From the NCBI GenBank assembly GCA_047623825.1, contig JBLHOS010000038.1, positions 1 to 26,986 on the forward strand: 26,986 bases of DNA, written 5' to 3'. This document shows positions 15,252 through 22,073 of this stretch, one piece after another. Every line of letters starts with the position of its first letter. The first letter of the stretch is position 1. Under the pieces are notes generated by a model that saw only the letters and a list, made by a program, of their open reading frames with translations, was not told the DNA's origin and ran no database searches. A program made the translations under genes and the position numbers. Origin of the DNA: JBLHOS01 sp047623825. Lineage in GTDB: Bacteria; Pseudomonadota; Alphaproteobacteria; Rhodobacterales; Rhodobacteraceae.

Positions 15252-15284
15252 CAACAGTGTGCCCAGTTCGATGGGGCGCTGTTG
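15252..15284 (+). other. RNA hairpin immediately after nuoF
   Basis: CAACAG at 15252-15257 pairs with CTGTTG at 15279-15284. The stem extends three more pairs (including two G-U) and, after one mismatch, two G-C pairs. It starts 12 bases after the nuoF stop. No T-run follows, so it is not a standard intrinsic terminator. An RNA-stability or processing hairpin that divides the operon is more likely. Confidence 0.45.
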
Positions 15285-15617
15285 GTCGTGGTAGCTGACA
15301 GTTAGATTGTTGCTGAGTTTGGTAATGTGGTTCCAAAGGTTAACGCCTTGCCTGGGCGTAGTGCTGAATTTTTCTAGCGTCATCTGGAGCCGTAGGTCGA
15401 GGCGGCTGCAGAGGATTGAGCTGTTTGCCCGCACCCCACGTATCACCGCGCTGTTCTCGGTTTGGCAAACACCACAGCACCTGCCGAGCTATGTCTGCAA
15501 GACCGTTCACATCTAATTTTATAGACGTTGCTCTGAATGGTTCACGCCAGAGACGAGTGTGAAATAAGTGCTTTGGTGGGTGGTCGCGCGGTCATATTCC
15601 CTACGTCGCCGCGGCGC

Positions 15618-15642
15618 TTGACAGAACAGCAACACGTGTTGC
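15618..15642 (+). promoter_or_regulatory. Perfect 14-bp palindrome next to a TTGACA hexamer
   Basis: GCAACACGTGTTGC at 15629-15642 is a perfect palindrome. A consensus TTGACA lies 5 bases upstream at 15618-15623. No good -10 is at the expected distance (15641-15646 reads GCCAAC), so an ordinary promoter is doubtful. The palindrome is a good shape for a dimeric regulator site. It lies 211 bases before the next gene. Confidence 0.35.
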
Positions 15643-15852
15643 CAACGGTCCTCGCGCTGTGTGTGTTGATTTTGCCTAATTGCGCAAATCGCCCGATTTT
15701 TCAGCCTGATCCTATAAAATTCCTTAAACAAGCGTGTCTTCCCAGCAGCATATCTGGGTCAGGACCGTTGGGTGATGGACGGGGGCAGCCAGTCTCGGGT
15801 ATAAGCGAAAATTCCAAATTCGGCCGGATCTAGCCCATAAAAGGCACAATCA

Positions 15853-16107
15853 ATGACCACTTTCTACCGCTTAGGGCTTATTCTGATTTACATGACGCTC
15901 TGTGGAATCGGTGTGGTTCTTGGGTATTATTGGGGGATTGGTGGCTCAATCTTGGGTGTGGCCATCGGGGCAGCTATCGGCACGGTGATTGCCATGAACC
16001 TGAACACGCCGGAAAAGATGGAGAACGCGTTCTACTCCATCGTTGTGTTATTGCTGGCGGCGCTGACGATCTATCTGATCGTGACGTTCTGGGGCGTACA
16101 TCTTTAG
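15853..16107 (+). CDS. Small hydrophobic membrane protein, unassigned
   Basis: An 84-residue protein with three likely transmembrane segments (about 7-26, 29-48 and 60-80), a Gly-rich middle (GIGGSILGVAIGAAIG) and the short polar loop NTPEKMEN near 51-58. The start is supported by AAAAGG at 15839-15844 with an 8-base spacer. I do not recognise the family. It sits between nuoF and nuoG with another small gene, at the position of unidentified frames in related nuo operons. An accessory membrane protein of complex I is plausible but unproven. Confidence 0.75.
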   Translation: MTTFYRLGLILIYMTLCGIGVVLGYYWGIGGSILGVAIGAAIGTVIAMNLNTPEKMENAFYSIVVLLLAALTIYLIVTFWGVHL

Positions 16108-16203
16108 GCACAAGTCTGCCCGGCGTTGTGGATGTTATTGCATATCAAGCATCGTGCGCCCCACTTCTGATCTTCAAACCAGTGGTAACGGGAGAGTTTT
16201 GTA

Positions 16204-16638
16204 ATGCACATGCAGATGAGATTTTTGATGACATCGATGATTGGGGCGATAGTCGCGTTGGGTCTGGCGGGTTCTGTCATGGCGCAGTCTGCGGACTGGG
16301 GTCCGCTGCGTGCGAACCAGCAGTTGACCGACGGATTGGTGGTCATTTCCGTCGGCAACGACATTCGGCAAGCCTGCGACAGTATTTCCGCCCGCCTGCT
16401 GCGCGCCTTTACTTACGCCACTGCGCTGGAGACGATGGCAACGCACTTGGGCTATACCCGCGCGGAAATAGAGGAATTTGTGGATGATCGCATCGAGAAA
16501 GACCGTGTTGACGCCCTCGCTTTGACGTATCTGATGGTCCGGGGTGTGACACCTAGTGACCCAGAGTCCTATTGCACGGTAGGCCGCGATGAGATTAACG
16601 CTGACAGCGAGATCGGACGGCTGTTGCGAGGCGGCTGA
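16204..16638 (+). CDS. Exported protein, probably DUF5333 family
   Basis: A 144-residue protein with a signal peptide: hydrophobic core MTSMIGAIVALGLAGS and a likely cleavage after VMA (residue 27). The mature part is helical and charged, with two cysteines (RQACDSIS and ESYCTVGRDEI) that could form a disulfide in the periplasm. From memory it resembles DUF5333, a family I associate with Rhodobacterales nuo operons. This is not verified. ATG 16204 follows GGGAGAG. In-frame ATGs at 16210 and 16216 are alternatives and would shorten only the signal peptide. It lies 60 bases before nuoG. Function unknown. Confidence 0.8.
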   Translation: MHMQMRFLMTSMIGAIVALGLAGSVMAQSADWGPLRANQQLTDGLVVISVGNDIRQACDSISARLLRAFTYATALETMATHLGYTRAEIEEFVDDRIEKDRVDALALTYLMVRGVTPSDPESYCTVGRDEINADSEIGRLLRGG

Positions 16639-16698
16639 GAAACAGGCTAGATACGGATGGTCTTGATCTGATCATCGGGAATAAAGAGGACAGCCGGC

Positions 16699-18720
16699 AT
16701 GAGCGACCTGCGCAAAATCATCATCGACGAAACAGAGATTGAAGTAGATCCGGCGATGACGCTAATCCAGGCCTGCGAGCAGGCCGGCGTTGAGATCCCC
16801 CGGTTTTGCTATCACGAGCGACTGACGATCGCGGGTAACTGCCGGATGTGTCTGGTTGAGGTTGTTGGCGGCCCCCCCAAACCCGTCGCCTCATGTGCGA
16901 TGCAGGTCAAGGATTTGCGGCCCGGTCCCGAGGGTTCGCCACCTGTGATCAAGACAAAATCACCGATGGTCAAGAAAGCCCGCGAGGGCGTAATGGAATT
17001 TCTGCTGATCAACCACCCGCTTGATTGCCCGATTTGCGATCAGGGCGGCGAATGCGATCTGCAAGATCAGGCGATGGCCTACGGCGTTGATTTCTCGCGC
17101 TTCCGCGAACCCAAGCGCGCGGTCGACAGTCTGGAGCTGGGGCCACTGGTTGGCACCGCGATGACACGCTGTATTTCTTGCACCCGTTGTGTGCGGTTCA
17201 TTTCCGAAGTGGCCGGCATTCCGGAACTTGGCCAGACAGGTCGTGGCGAAGATGCCGAGATCACCAGCTATCTGGGTGCTACGCTGGACAGTGAGTTGCA
17301 GGGCAATATCGTGGACCTGTGTCCAGTTGGCGCGCTGACCTCTAAACCCTATTCTTTCACAGCTCGCCCGTGGGAGCTGACCAAGACTGAGAGTATCGAT
17401 GTGATGGACGCGCTCGGCTCCAACATTCGCATCGACACCAAAGGCCGTGAAGTGATGCGCATTTTGCCGCGCAATCATGACGGCGTGAACGAAGAATGGC
17501 TTAGCGATAAATCGCGTTATGTGTGGGATGGTTTACGCCGCCAACGCCTCGATAGTCCCTACATCCGTGAAAATGGGAAGCTGCGCAAAGCCAGCTGGCC
17601 AGAGGCACTGAGTGCTGCCGCAACGGCGATGACGGGCAAAAAGTTGGCTGGGCTGATCGGCGACCTTGTTCCGACCGAGGCCGCATTCGCGCTAAAAGCG
17701 TTGATTGAGGGGCAGGGCGGGTCTGTTGAGTGCCGTGTGGATGGGGCAAAACTGCCTGCGGGCAACCGATCTGGATATGTTGGAACGGCCTCGATCGAAG
17801 ACATTGAGGACGCAGAGTTCATTTTGTTGATCGGAACCAATCCGCGCGCTGAGGCCCCTGTGCTGAACGCTCGGATCCGCAAAGCTTGGTCCAAAGGTGC
17901 CAACATCGGTTTGATCGGCCAAGCGGTTGATCTGACTTATGACTACGAACACAAAGGTACGGACCGTGCTGCATTGAGTGACGTATCAAACGGCGATTTT
18001 TCGGATGATGTCAAAGCGGCGGCATCGGTTGTGATTGTGGGCCAAGGCGCGCTGATGGGCGAGGATGGCGCTGCTGTTCTGGCGCTGGCGATGAAGGCAG
18101 CGGAGGCTACGGCCTCTGGCTTGTTGGTCTTGCATACCGCAGCTGCGCGCGTTGGTGCAATGGATGTGGGTGCCGTGACGGACGGTGGCATTGACGCGGC
18201 ATTGGACGGCGCCGAAGTTGTCTACAACCTTGGTGCCGATGAGATGGACGTGCCGGCGGGCCCCATTGTGATTTATCAAGGCAGCCATGGTGATCGGGGC
18301 GCACACCGCGCAGATATCATCTTTCCGGGGGCGGCCTATTCCGAAGAGAGCGGCCTGTTCGTCAACACCGACGGTCGCCCGCAACTTGCCATGCGCGCTG
18401 GATTTGCACCCGGTGAGGCCAAGGAAAACTGGGCCATTCTACGCGCACTTTCCGCTGAGATCGGGACCGCATTGCCCTATGATACGCTGCCGCAATTGCG
18501 CCAAGCACTGGTGGCCACGGCTCCGCATCTGGGACTGGTTGATGAGCTGGCAGAAAACATATGGCAGCCGGTCGCTGAGGGTCCACTCAATAAAGGGCCG
18601 TTTGGCCAGGCGATCAGTGATCATTTCCTGACCAACCCGATTACACGTGCCAGTACGTTGATGGCTGAGCTGAGTGCCTCTGCGAAGGCTCGGCAAAAAA
18701 CGGCGATCGCGGCGGAGTAA
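16699..18720 (+). CDS. nuoG: NADH-quinone oxidoreductase subunit G
   Basis: The 75-kDa-type subunit that carries electrons through three clusters. N1b ligands are Cys37, Cys48, Cys51 and Cys66. N5 ligands are His106, Cys110, Cys113 and Cys119 (NHPLDCPICDQGGECD). N4 ligands are Cys158, Cys161, Cys164 and Cys208 (CISCTRCVRF and CPVGAL). The rest (about 220-660) is the molybdopterin-oxidoreductase-like domain without a visible cofactor site. At 673 residues it matches Paracoccus Nqo3 and mitochondrial NDUFS1, shorter than the roughly 900 of E. coli. The extra N7 cysteine set of E. coli and Thermus is absent. The start follows AAGAGGA at 16684-16690 with an 8-base spacer. Confidence 0.97.
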   Translation: MSDLRKIIIDETEIEVDPAMTLIQACEQAGVEIPRFCYHERLTIAGNCRMCLVEVVGGPPKPVASCAMQVKDLRPGPEGSPPVIKTKSPMVKKAREGVMEFLLINHPLDCPICDQGGECDLQDQAMAYGVDFSRFREPKRAVDSLELGPLVGTAMTRCISCTRCVRFISEVAGIPELGQTGRGEDAEITSYLGATLDSELQGNIVDLCPVGALTSKPYSFTARPWELTKTESIDVMDALGSNIRIDTKGREVMRILPRNHDGVNEEWLSDKSRYVWDGLRRQRLDSPYIRENGKLRKASWPEALSAAATAMTGKKLAGLIGDLVPTEAAFALKALIEGQGGSVECRVDGAKLPAGNRSGYVGTASIEDIEDAEFILLIGTNPRAEAPVLNARIRKAWSKGANIGLIGQAVDLTYDYEHKGTDRAALSDVSNGDFSDDVKAAASVVIVGQGALMGEDGAAVLALAMKAAEATASGLLVLHTAAARVGAMDVGAVTDGGIDAALDGAEVVYNLGADEMDVPAGPIVIYQGSHGDRGAHRADIIFPGAAYSEESGLFVNTDGRPQLAMRAGFAPGEAKENWAILRALSAEIGTALPYDTLPQLRQALVATAPHLGLVDELAENIWQPVAEGPLNKGPFGQAISDHFLTNPITRASTLMAELSASAKARQKTAIAAE

Positions 18721-18725
18721 GGCAG

Positions 18726-19130
18726 ATGTGGCGCGCAGGCTGTTATTTTGCCATCGCGGTGGTCCTAACCGTAACGGCAGGTTGCACTCCGAACGGTGAT
18801 CTGAGCCCGAACGTGGCCGCGGAGTTCACCTATCTTGGGGTTCAAACCCGTCTATTGGACGATGAGCTGGTTGGATTTTTGGTTGAGATGCACGGCCCAA
18901 GTCAATCCTCGGACGTTGCGGACTATGCGGAATGCGCCGCAGCGCAGTATGCATTGATCCGAGGGTACGGTTTTGCACGACATGTCCGCACAAATGTGCA
19001 GGAAGAGGCTGGCGTTTGGCGCGGAGATGCGGTTTACACCATCTCACCGGCGCTACCGCGAGGGGTGCAGACGATTGACGCCGAAGTTGTCGTCGCCGAC
19101 TGCGCCGAGCAAGGCATACCGACGGTGTGA
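18726..19130 (+). CDS. Putative lipoprotein between nuoG and nuoH
   Basis: A 134-residue protein with a hydrophobic N-terminus and a lipobox-like VTAGC, which would make Cys20 the lipidated residue. The -3 position is Thr, so the match is acceptable but not ideal. The mature part has two further cysteines (YAECAAAQY and VADCAEQG) and no domain that I recognise. It starts 5 bases after the nuoG stop and ends 6 bases before nuoH, so it is clearly an operon member. Its likely location is the periplasmic face of the inner membrane or the outer membrane. Function unknown. Confidence 0.82.
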   Translation: MWRAGCYFAIAVVLTVTAGCTPNGDLSPNVAAEFTYLGVQTRLLDDELVGFLVEMHGPSQSSDVADYAECAAAQYALIRGYGFARHVRTNVQEEAGVWRGDAVYTISPALPRGVQTIDAEVVVADCAEQGIPTV

Positions 19131-19136
19131 GGACCT

Positions 19137-20174
19137 ATGGATAACTTCTTTACGACAACCCCAGGCATTGCCCTAATTATCGTAGCTCAATGCTTAGCGG
19201 TTATTGGTTTTGTGATGATCTCGCTGCTATTTTTGGTCTATGGCGACCGGAAAATCTGGGCGGCGGTTCAGATGCGGCGTGGCCCGAATGTGGTTGGTCC
19301 CTTTGGCATGCTGCAAACTGTGGCCGATGCGCTAAAATATATTCTTAAAGAAATTGTAATACCGGCTGGTGCCGACAAGACAGTTTTTATGTTGGCCCCG
19401 CTGACCAGTTTTGTGCTGGCGATGATTGCGTGGGCGGTGATCCCGTTCAATGATACTTGGGTTTTGGCCGATCTGAATGTCGCCGTCCTGTATGTATTCG
19501 CGATCTCCTCGCTAGAGGTCTACGGCGTGATCATGGGTGGCTGGGCGTCAAACTCAAAATATCCGTTCCTTGGCTCGCTGCGGTCTGCCGCACAGATGAT
19601 TTCTTACGAGGTGTCGATCGGCTTGATCATCGTTGGCGTGATCATCTCAACCGGCTCGTTGAATTTTGGCGATATCGTGCGGGCGCAGGACGGTAATCTT
19701 GGCTTTTTCAACTGGTACTGGTTGCCTCACTTTCCGATGGTGTTCTTGTTCTTCATCTCGTGTCTGGCGGAAACCAACCGCCCACCCTTCGACTTGCCAG
19801 AGGCAGAGTCTGAATTAGTCGCGGGCTATCAGGTGGAATATTCCTCGACCCCGTTCCTGCTGTTCATGGCTGGTGAATACATCGCTATCTTCTTGATGTG
19901 CGCGCTGATCACCTTGTTGTTCTTTGGTGGCTGGCTGTCGCCGATCCCTGGCATTGCCGATGGCGCGCTGTGGATGGTTGCCAAGATGAGTTTCTTCTTC
20001 TTCCTCTTCGCGATGGTGAAGGCGATTACGCCGCGCTACCGTTATGATCAGCTGATGCGCCTTGGCTGGAAAGTGTTCCTGCCGATGTCATTGGCTTGGG
20101 TTGTAATCGTCGCGTTCTTGGCAAAGTTTGAGTTGTTCGGTGGCGCATATGCCCGTTGGGCCGTGGGGAGTTGA
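19137..20174 (+). CDS. nuoH: NADH-quinone oxidoreductase subunit H
   Basis: Membrane subunit that forms the entry of the quinone channel and the first proton path. The 345 residues have eight or nine predicted helices. Family motifs are MRRGPNVVGPFGMLQTVADA near 44-63 and the acidic loop ETNRPPFDLPEAESELVAGY in the middle of the protein, followed by EYSSTPF. The length matches Paracoccus Nqo8. The start lies 6 bases after the lipoprotein stop, with GAGGA overlapping that stop as ribosome site. nuoI starts one base after its stop codon. Confidence 0.97.
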   Translation: MDNFFTTTPGIALIIVAQCLAVIGFVMISLLFLVYGDRKIWAAVQMRRGPNVVGPFGMLQTVADALKYILKEIVIPAGADKTVFMLAPLTSFVLAMIAWAVIPFNDTWVLADLNVAVLYVFAISSLEVYGVIMGGWASNSKYPFLGSLRSAAQMISYEVSIGLIIVGVIISTGSLNFGDIVRAQDGNLGFFNWYWLPHFPMVFLFFISCLAETNRPPFDLPEAESELVAGYQVEYSSTPFLLFMAGEYIAIFLMCALITLLFFGGWLSPIPGIADGALWMVAKMSFFFFLFAMVKAITPRYRYDQLMRLGWKVFLPMSLAWVVIVAFLAKFELFGGAYARWAVGS

Positions 20175-20175
20175 C

Positions 20176-20670
20176 ATGACACAGATGGATTATACTCGTG
20201 CCGCGAAATATTTCCTGCTTCAGGATTTCTTTCAGGGCTTTAAGTTGGGCATGAAGTATTTCTTCGCGCCCAAGGCAACGTTGAATTACCCGCATGAAAA
20301 AGGCCCGCTAAGCCCGAGGTTTCGCGGCGAACACGCACTGCGTCGTTACGCGAATGGCGAAGAGCGCTGTATCGCATGCAAATTATGTGAGGCAGTGTGC
20401 CCGGCGCAAGCCATCACAATCGATGCTGAGCCACGCGAAGACGGCAGCCGCCGCACAACGCGCTATGACATCGACATGACCAAGTGCATCTATTGCGGTT
20501 TCTGTGAGGAAGCCTGCCCCGTCGATGCAATTGTCGAAGGTCCAAATTTTGAATTTGCGACCGAGACCCGCGAAGAGCTGTTTTACGACAAAGACAAGCT
20601 GTTGCAGAACGGTGATCGCTGGGAGGCTGAGATTGCCCGTAACCTAGAAATGGATGCGCCGTACCGATGA
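20176..20670 (+). CDS. nuoI: NADH-quinone oxidoreductase subunit I
   Basis: The TYKY-type subunit with two 4Fe-4S clusters, N6a and N6b, feeding NuoB. The 164 residues show Cys65, Cys68, Cys71 and Cys75 (CIACKLCEAVCPAQAI) and Cys104, Cys107, Cys110 and Cys114 (CIYCGFCEEACPVDAI). ATG 20176 is chosen because GGGGAG at 20165-20170 lies 5 bases upstream and MTQMDYTRAAKYFL matches the family. A longer in-frame start at 20128 lies inside nuoH. Its stop overlaps the next start as ATGA. Confidence 0.97.
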   Translation: MTQMDYTRAAKYFLLQDFFQGFKLGMKYFFAPKATLNYPHEKGPLSPRFRGEHALRRYANGEERCIACKLCEAVCPAQAITIDAEPREDGSRRTTRYDIDMTKCIYCGFCEEACPVDAIVEGPNFEFATETREELFYDKDKLLQNGDRWEAEIARNLEMDAPYR

Positions 20671-21074
20671 AAGATCCAATCAACCCATTTGAAGCAATGA
20701 TGAAACAAGCCCAAGAGATGGCGAAGGCCTTCAATCCGGCGATGGAGTCGTTCGTGCCTAAAGGGTTTGAGACGATGTTTCCGACCATGCCCAAGGACAT
20801 CATGGAAATGATGTTCGGAAAAGGCTTGAACGCCGAAGGTCTGGACGCCAAGACCCGGCTTTTGTTGACATTGTCGGGGCTGACCATTCAGGGCGCTTTA
20901 GCTGAGCCACAGATCCAGCAGACCGTGCGCCATGCGCTGGAAGCTGGTGCCAGCAAACAAGAAATTGCAGAGACTATTGGCCAAAGTGCGATGTTCGGCG
21001 GCGTGCCTGCCATGAACAAGGCCATGGAACTTGCCATCAAAGTGATTGACGGGACCGAGGAGAAAGACGCGTGA
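20667..21074 (+). CDS. Carboxymuconolactone decarboxylase-like protein (no cysteines)
   Basis: A 135-residue protein. The C-terminal two thirds (about 55-130) resemble the carboxymuconolactone decarboxylase/AhpD fold: LDAKTRLLLTLSGL, QTVRHALEAGASKQEIAETI and a GGVPAMNKAMELA ending. There is no cysteine anywhere, so the CxxC peroxidase chemistry of AhpD is excluded. The N-terminus (FEAMMKQAQEMAKAF) is a Met-rich amphipathic helix. The gene is coupled on both sides, overlapping nuoI by ATGA and nuoJ by GTGA. That fixes it as an integral part of the operon. Its role is unknown. A structural or assembly function is more likely than catalysis. Confidence 0.85.
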   Translation: MKDPINPFEAMMKQAQEMAKAFNPAMESFVPKGFETMFPTMPKDIMEMMFGKGLNAEGLDAKTRLLLTLSGLTIQGALAEPQIQQTVRHALEAGASKQEIAETIGQSAMFGGVPAMNKAMELAIKVIDGTEEKDA

Positions 21075-21685
21075 ATATTGCGGATATCACCTTTTATGCC
21101 TTTGCGATCACGGTGGTGATGGCCGGGCTGTTTGTGGTCGTTTCCAAAAATCCGGTACACTCGGTTCTGTGGCTGATCTTGGCGTTCTTGTCGTCGGCAG
21201 GCCTGTTTGTCTTGCTGGGCGCGGAATTCGTGGCGATGCTTTTGGTCATCGTCTACGTCGGCGCGGTTGCGGTCTTGTTCTTATTCGTCGTGATGATGCT
21301 GGATGTCGATTTTGCTGAGCTAAAGGCGGAAATGGCGAAATATGTTCCCATCGCAGGCCTGATCGGCGTGATTTTGTTGATGCAATTGGGTCTAGCCTTG
21401 GGAACTTGGCAATTCTCTGATGGGTTTGAGACGCGTCTGGCTGCGGTCACACCGGCGCTGTCCGAAGCCCATAATACTCAAGCTTTGGGCATGATTATCT
21501 ACGATCAGTATATTTTACTGTTCCAATTGTCCGGTCTGATCCTGCTGGTCGCGATGGTGGGTGCCATTGTGCTGACCCTGCGCCACCGCACTGACATTAA
21601 ACGTCAGGATGTTCTGGAACAGATGTTCCGTGATCCAGCCAAGGCGATGGAGCTGAAAGACGTGAAACCGGGGCAGGGGCTTTAG
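21071..21685 (+). CDS. nuoJ: NADH-quinone oxidoreductase subunit J
   Basis: Membrane subunit of the complex I proximal arm. The 204 residues have five predicted helices. The pi-bulge-type helix region is seen in EFVAMLLVIVYVGAVAVLFLFVVMMLD near 52-78, with the conserved Tyr. The gene starts with GTG at 21071, overlapping the stop of the preceding gene (GTGA). The length and start match homologues beginning MNIADITFYAF. A 74-base gap with a hairpin separates it from nuoK. Confidence 0.95.
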   Translation: MNIADITFYAFAITVVMAGLFVVVSKNPVHSVLWLILAFLSSAGLFVLLGAEFVAMLLVIVYVGAVAVLFLFVVMMLDVDFAELKAEMAKYVPIAGLIGVILLMQLGLALGTWQFSDGFETRLAAVTPALSEAHNTQALGMIIYDQYILLFQLSGLILLVAMVGAIVLTLRHRTDIKRQDVLEQMFRDPAKAMELKDVKPGQGL

Positions 21686-21696
21686 ACACCCGCCCG

Positions 21697-21718
21697 GGCG
21701 CCCCAAATTCGGGACGCC
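21697..21718 (+). other. Hairpin in the nuoJ-nuoK gap
   Basis: GGCGCCCC at 21697-21704 pairs with GGGACGCC at 21711-21718 around the loop AAATTC, 8 bp with one mismatch. It lies 11 bases after nuoJ and has no T-run. A second small dyad, GGCC-AAAAA-GGCC, lies about 15 bases further on. An RNA-processing or attenuation element is possible. A true terminator here would cut off nuoK-N and is unlikely. Confidence 0.35.
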
Positions 21719-21759
21719 ACACTGACGACTAAACGGCCAAAAAGGCCAAGAGGGACGTG

Positions 21760-22068
21760 ATGACGATCGGATTGGAACAGTACCTGACGGTGGCGGCTGC
21801 GCTATTTGTCATTGGGATTTTCGGAATTTTCCTGAACCGAAAGAACGTCATCATCATCTTGATGTCGATTGAGCTGATGCTGCTGGCAGTCAATATCAAT
21901 CTCGTTGCGTTCTCGAGTTATCTTGGTGATTTGACTGGGCAGATTTTCACATTGTTTGTGTTGACCGTTGCCGCGGCTGAGGCCGCAATCGGTCTGGCTA
22001 TCCTTGTGTGCTTCTTTCGAAACCGTGGCACGATCGCGGTCGAAGACGTCTCGAATATGAAGGGCTGA
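21760..22068 (+). CDS. nuoK: NADH-quinone oxidoreductase subunit K
   Basis: Small three-helix membrane subunit (102 residues, normal length), homologous to ND4L and MrpC. The two buried glutamates of the proton path are present: Glu38 in MSIELML and Glu74 in AAAEAAIG, matching E. coli Glu36 and Glu72. ATG 21760 is preferred over GTG 21757 because AAGAGGG ends at 21754, giving a 5-base spacer. The nuoL start lies 5 bases after its stop. Confidence 0.96.
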   Translation: MTIGLEQYLTVAAALFVIGIFGIFLNRKNVIIILMSIELMLLAVNINLVAFSSYLGDLTGQIFTLFVLTVAAAEAAIGLAILVCFFRNRGTIAVEDVSNMKG

Positions 22069-22073
22069 GAGAT

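Larger units (their letters stand above)
15241..15852. other. 612-base non-coding pocket inside the nuo operon
   Basis: No gene is convincing in this stretch between nuoF and the next small membrane gene. Short frames on both strands (for example 15307-15516 +, 15537-15833 +, 15150-15446 -) lack ribosome sites and recognisable domains. Contents that I can point to: a hairpin at 15252-15284, a TTGACA at 15618-15623 followed by a 14-bp palindrome at 15629-15642, an 8-bp palindrome TTGCGCAA at 15680-15687, and AT-rich TATAAA at 15713-15718. It may hold an internal promoter, a decayed gene, or an insertion relic. Confidence 0.6.

Noticed and set aside
15150..15446. A 98-codon open frame on the - strand overlapping the nuoF 3' end.
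   Set aside because: Part of it is antisense to nuoF, I see no ribosome site or known domain, and codon use is unlike that of the neighbours. A decayed gene is possible, but I cannot support it.
15537..15833. A 98-codon + strand frame with a hydrophobic stretch and a cysteine, resembling a lipoprotein signal.
   Set aside because: The lipobox (LPNC) is wrong, the frame has no ribosome site, and the rest reads as non-coding sequence.
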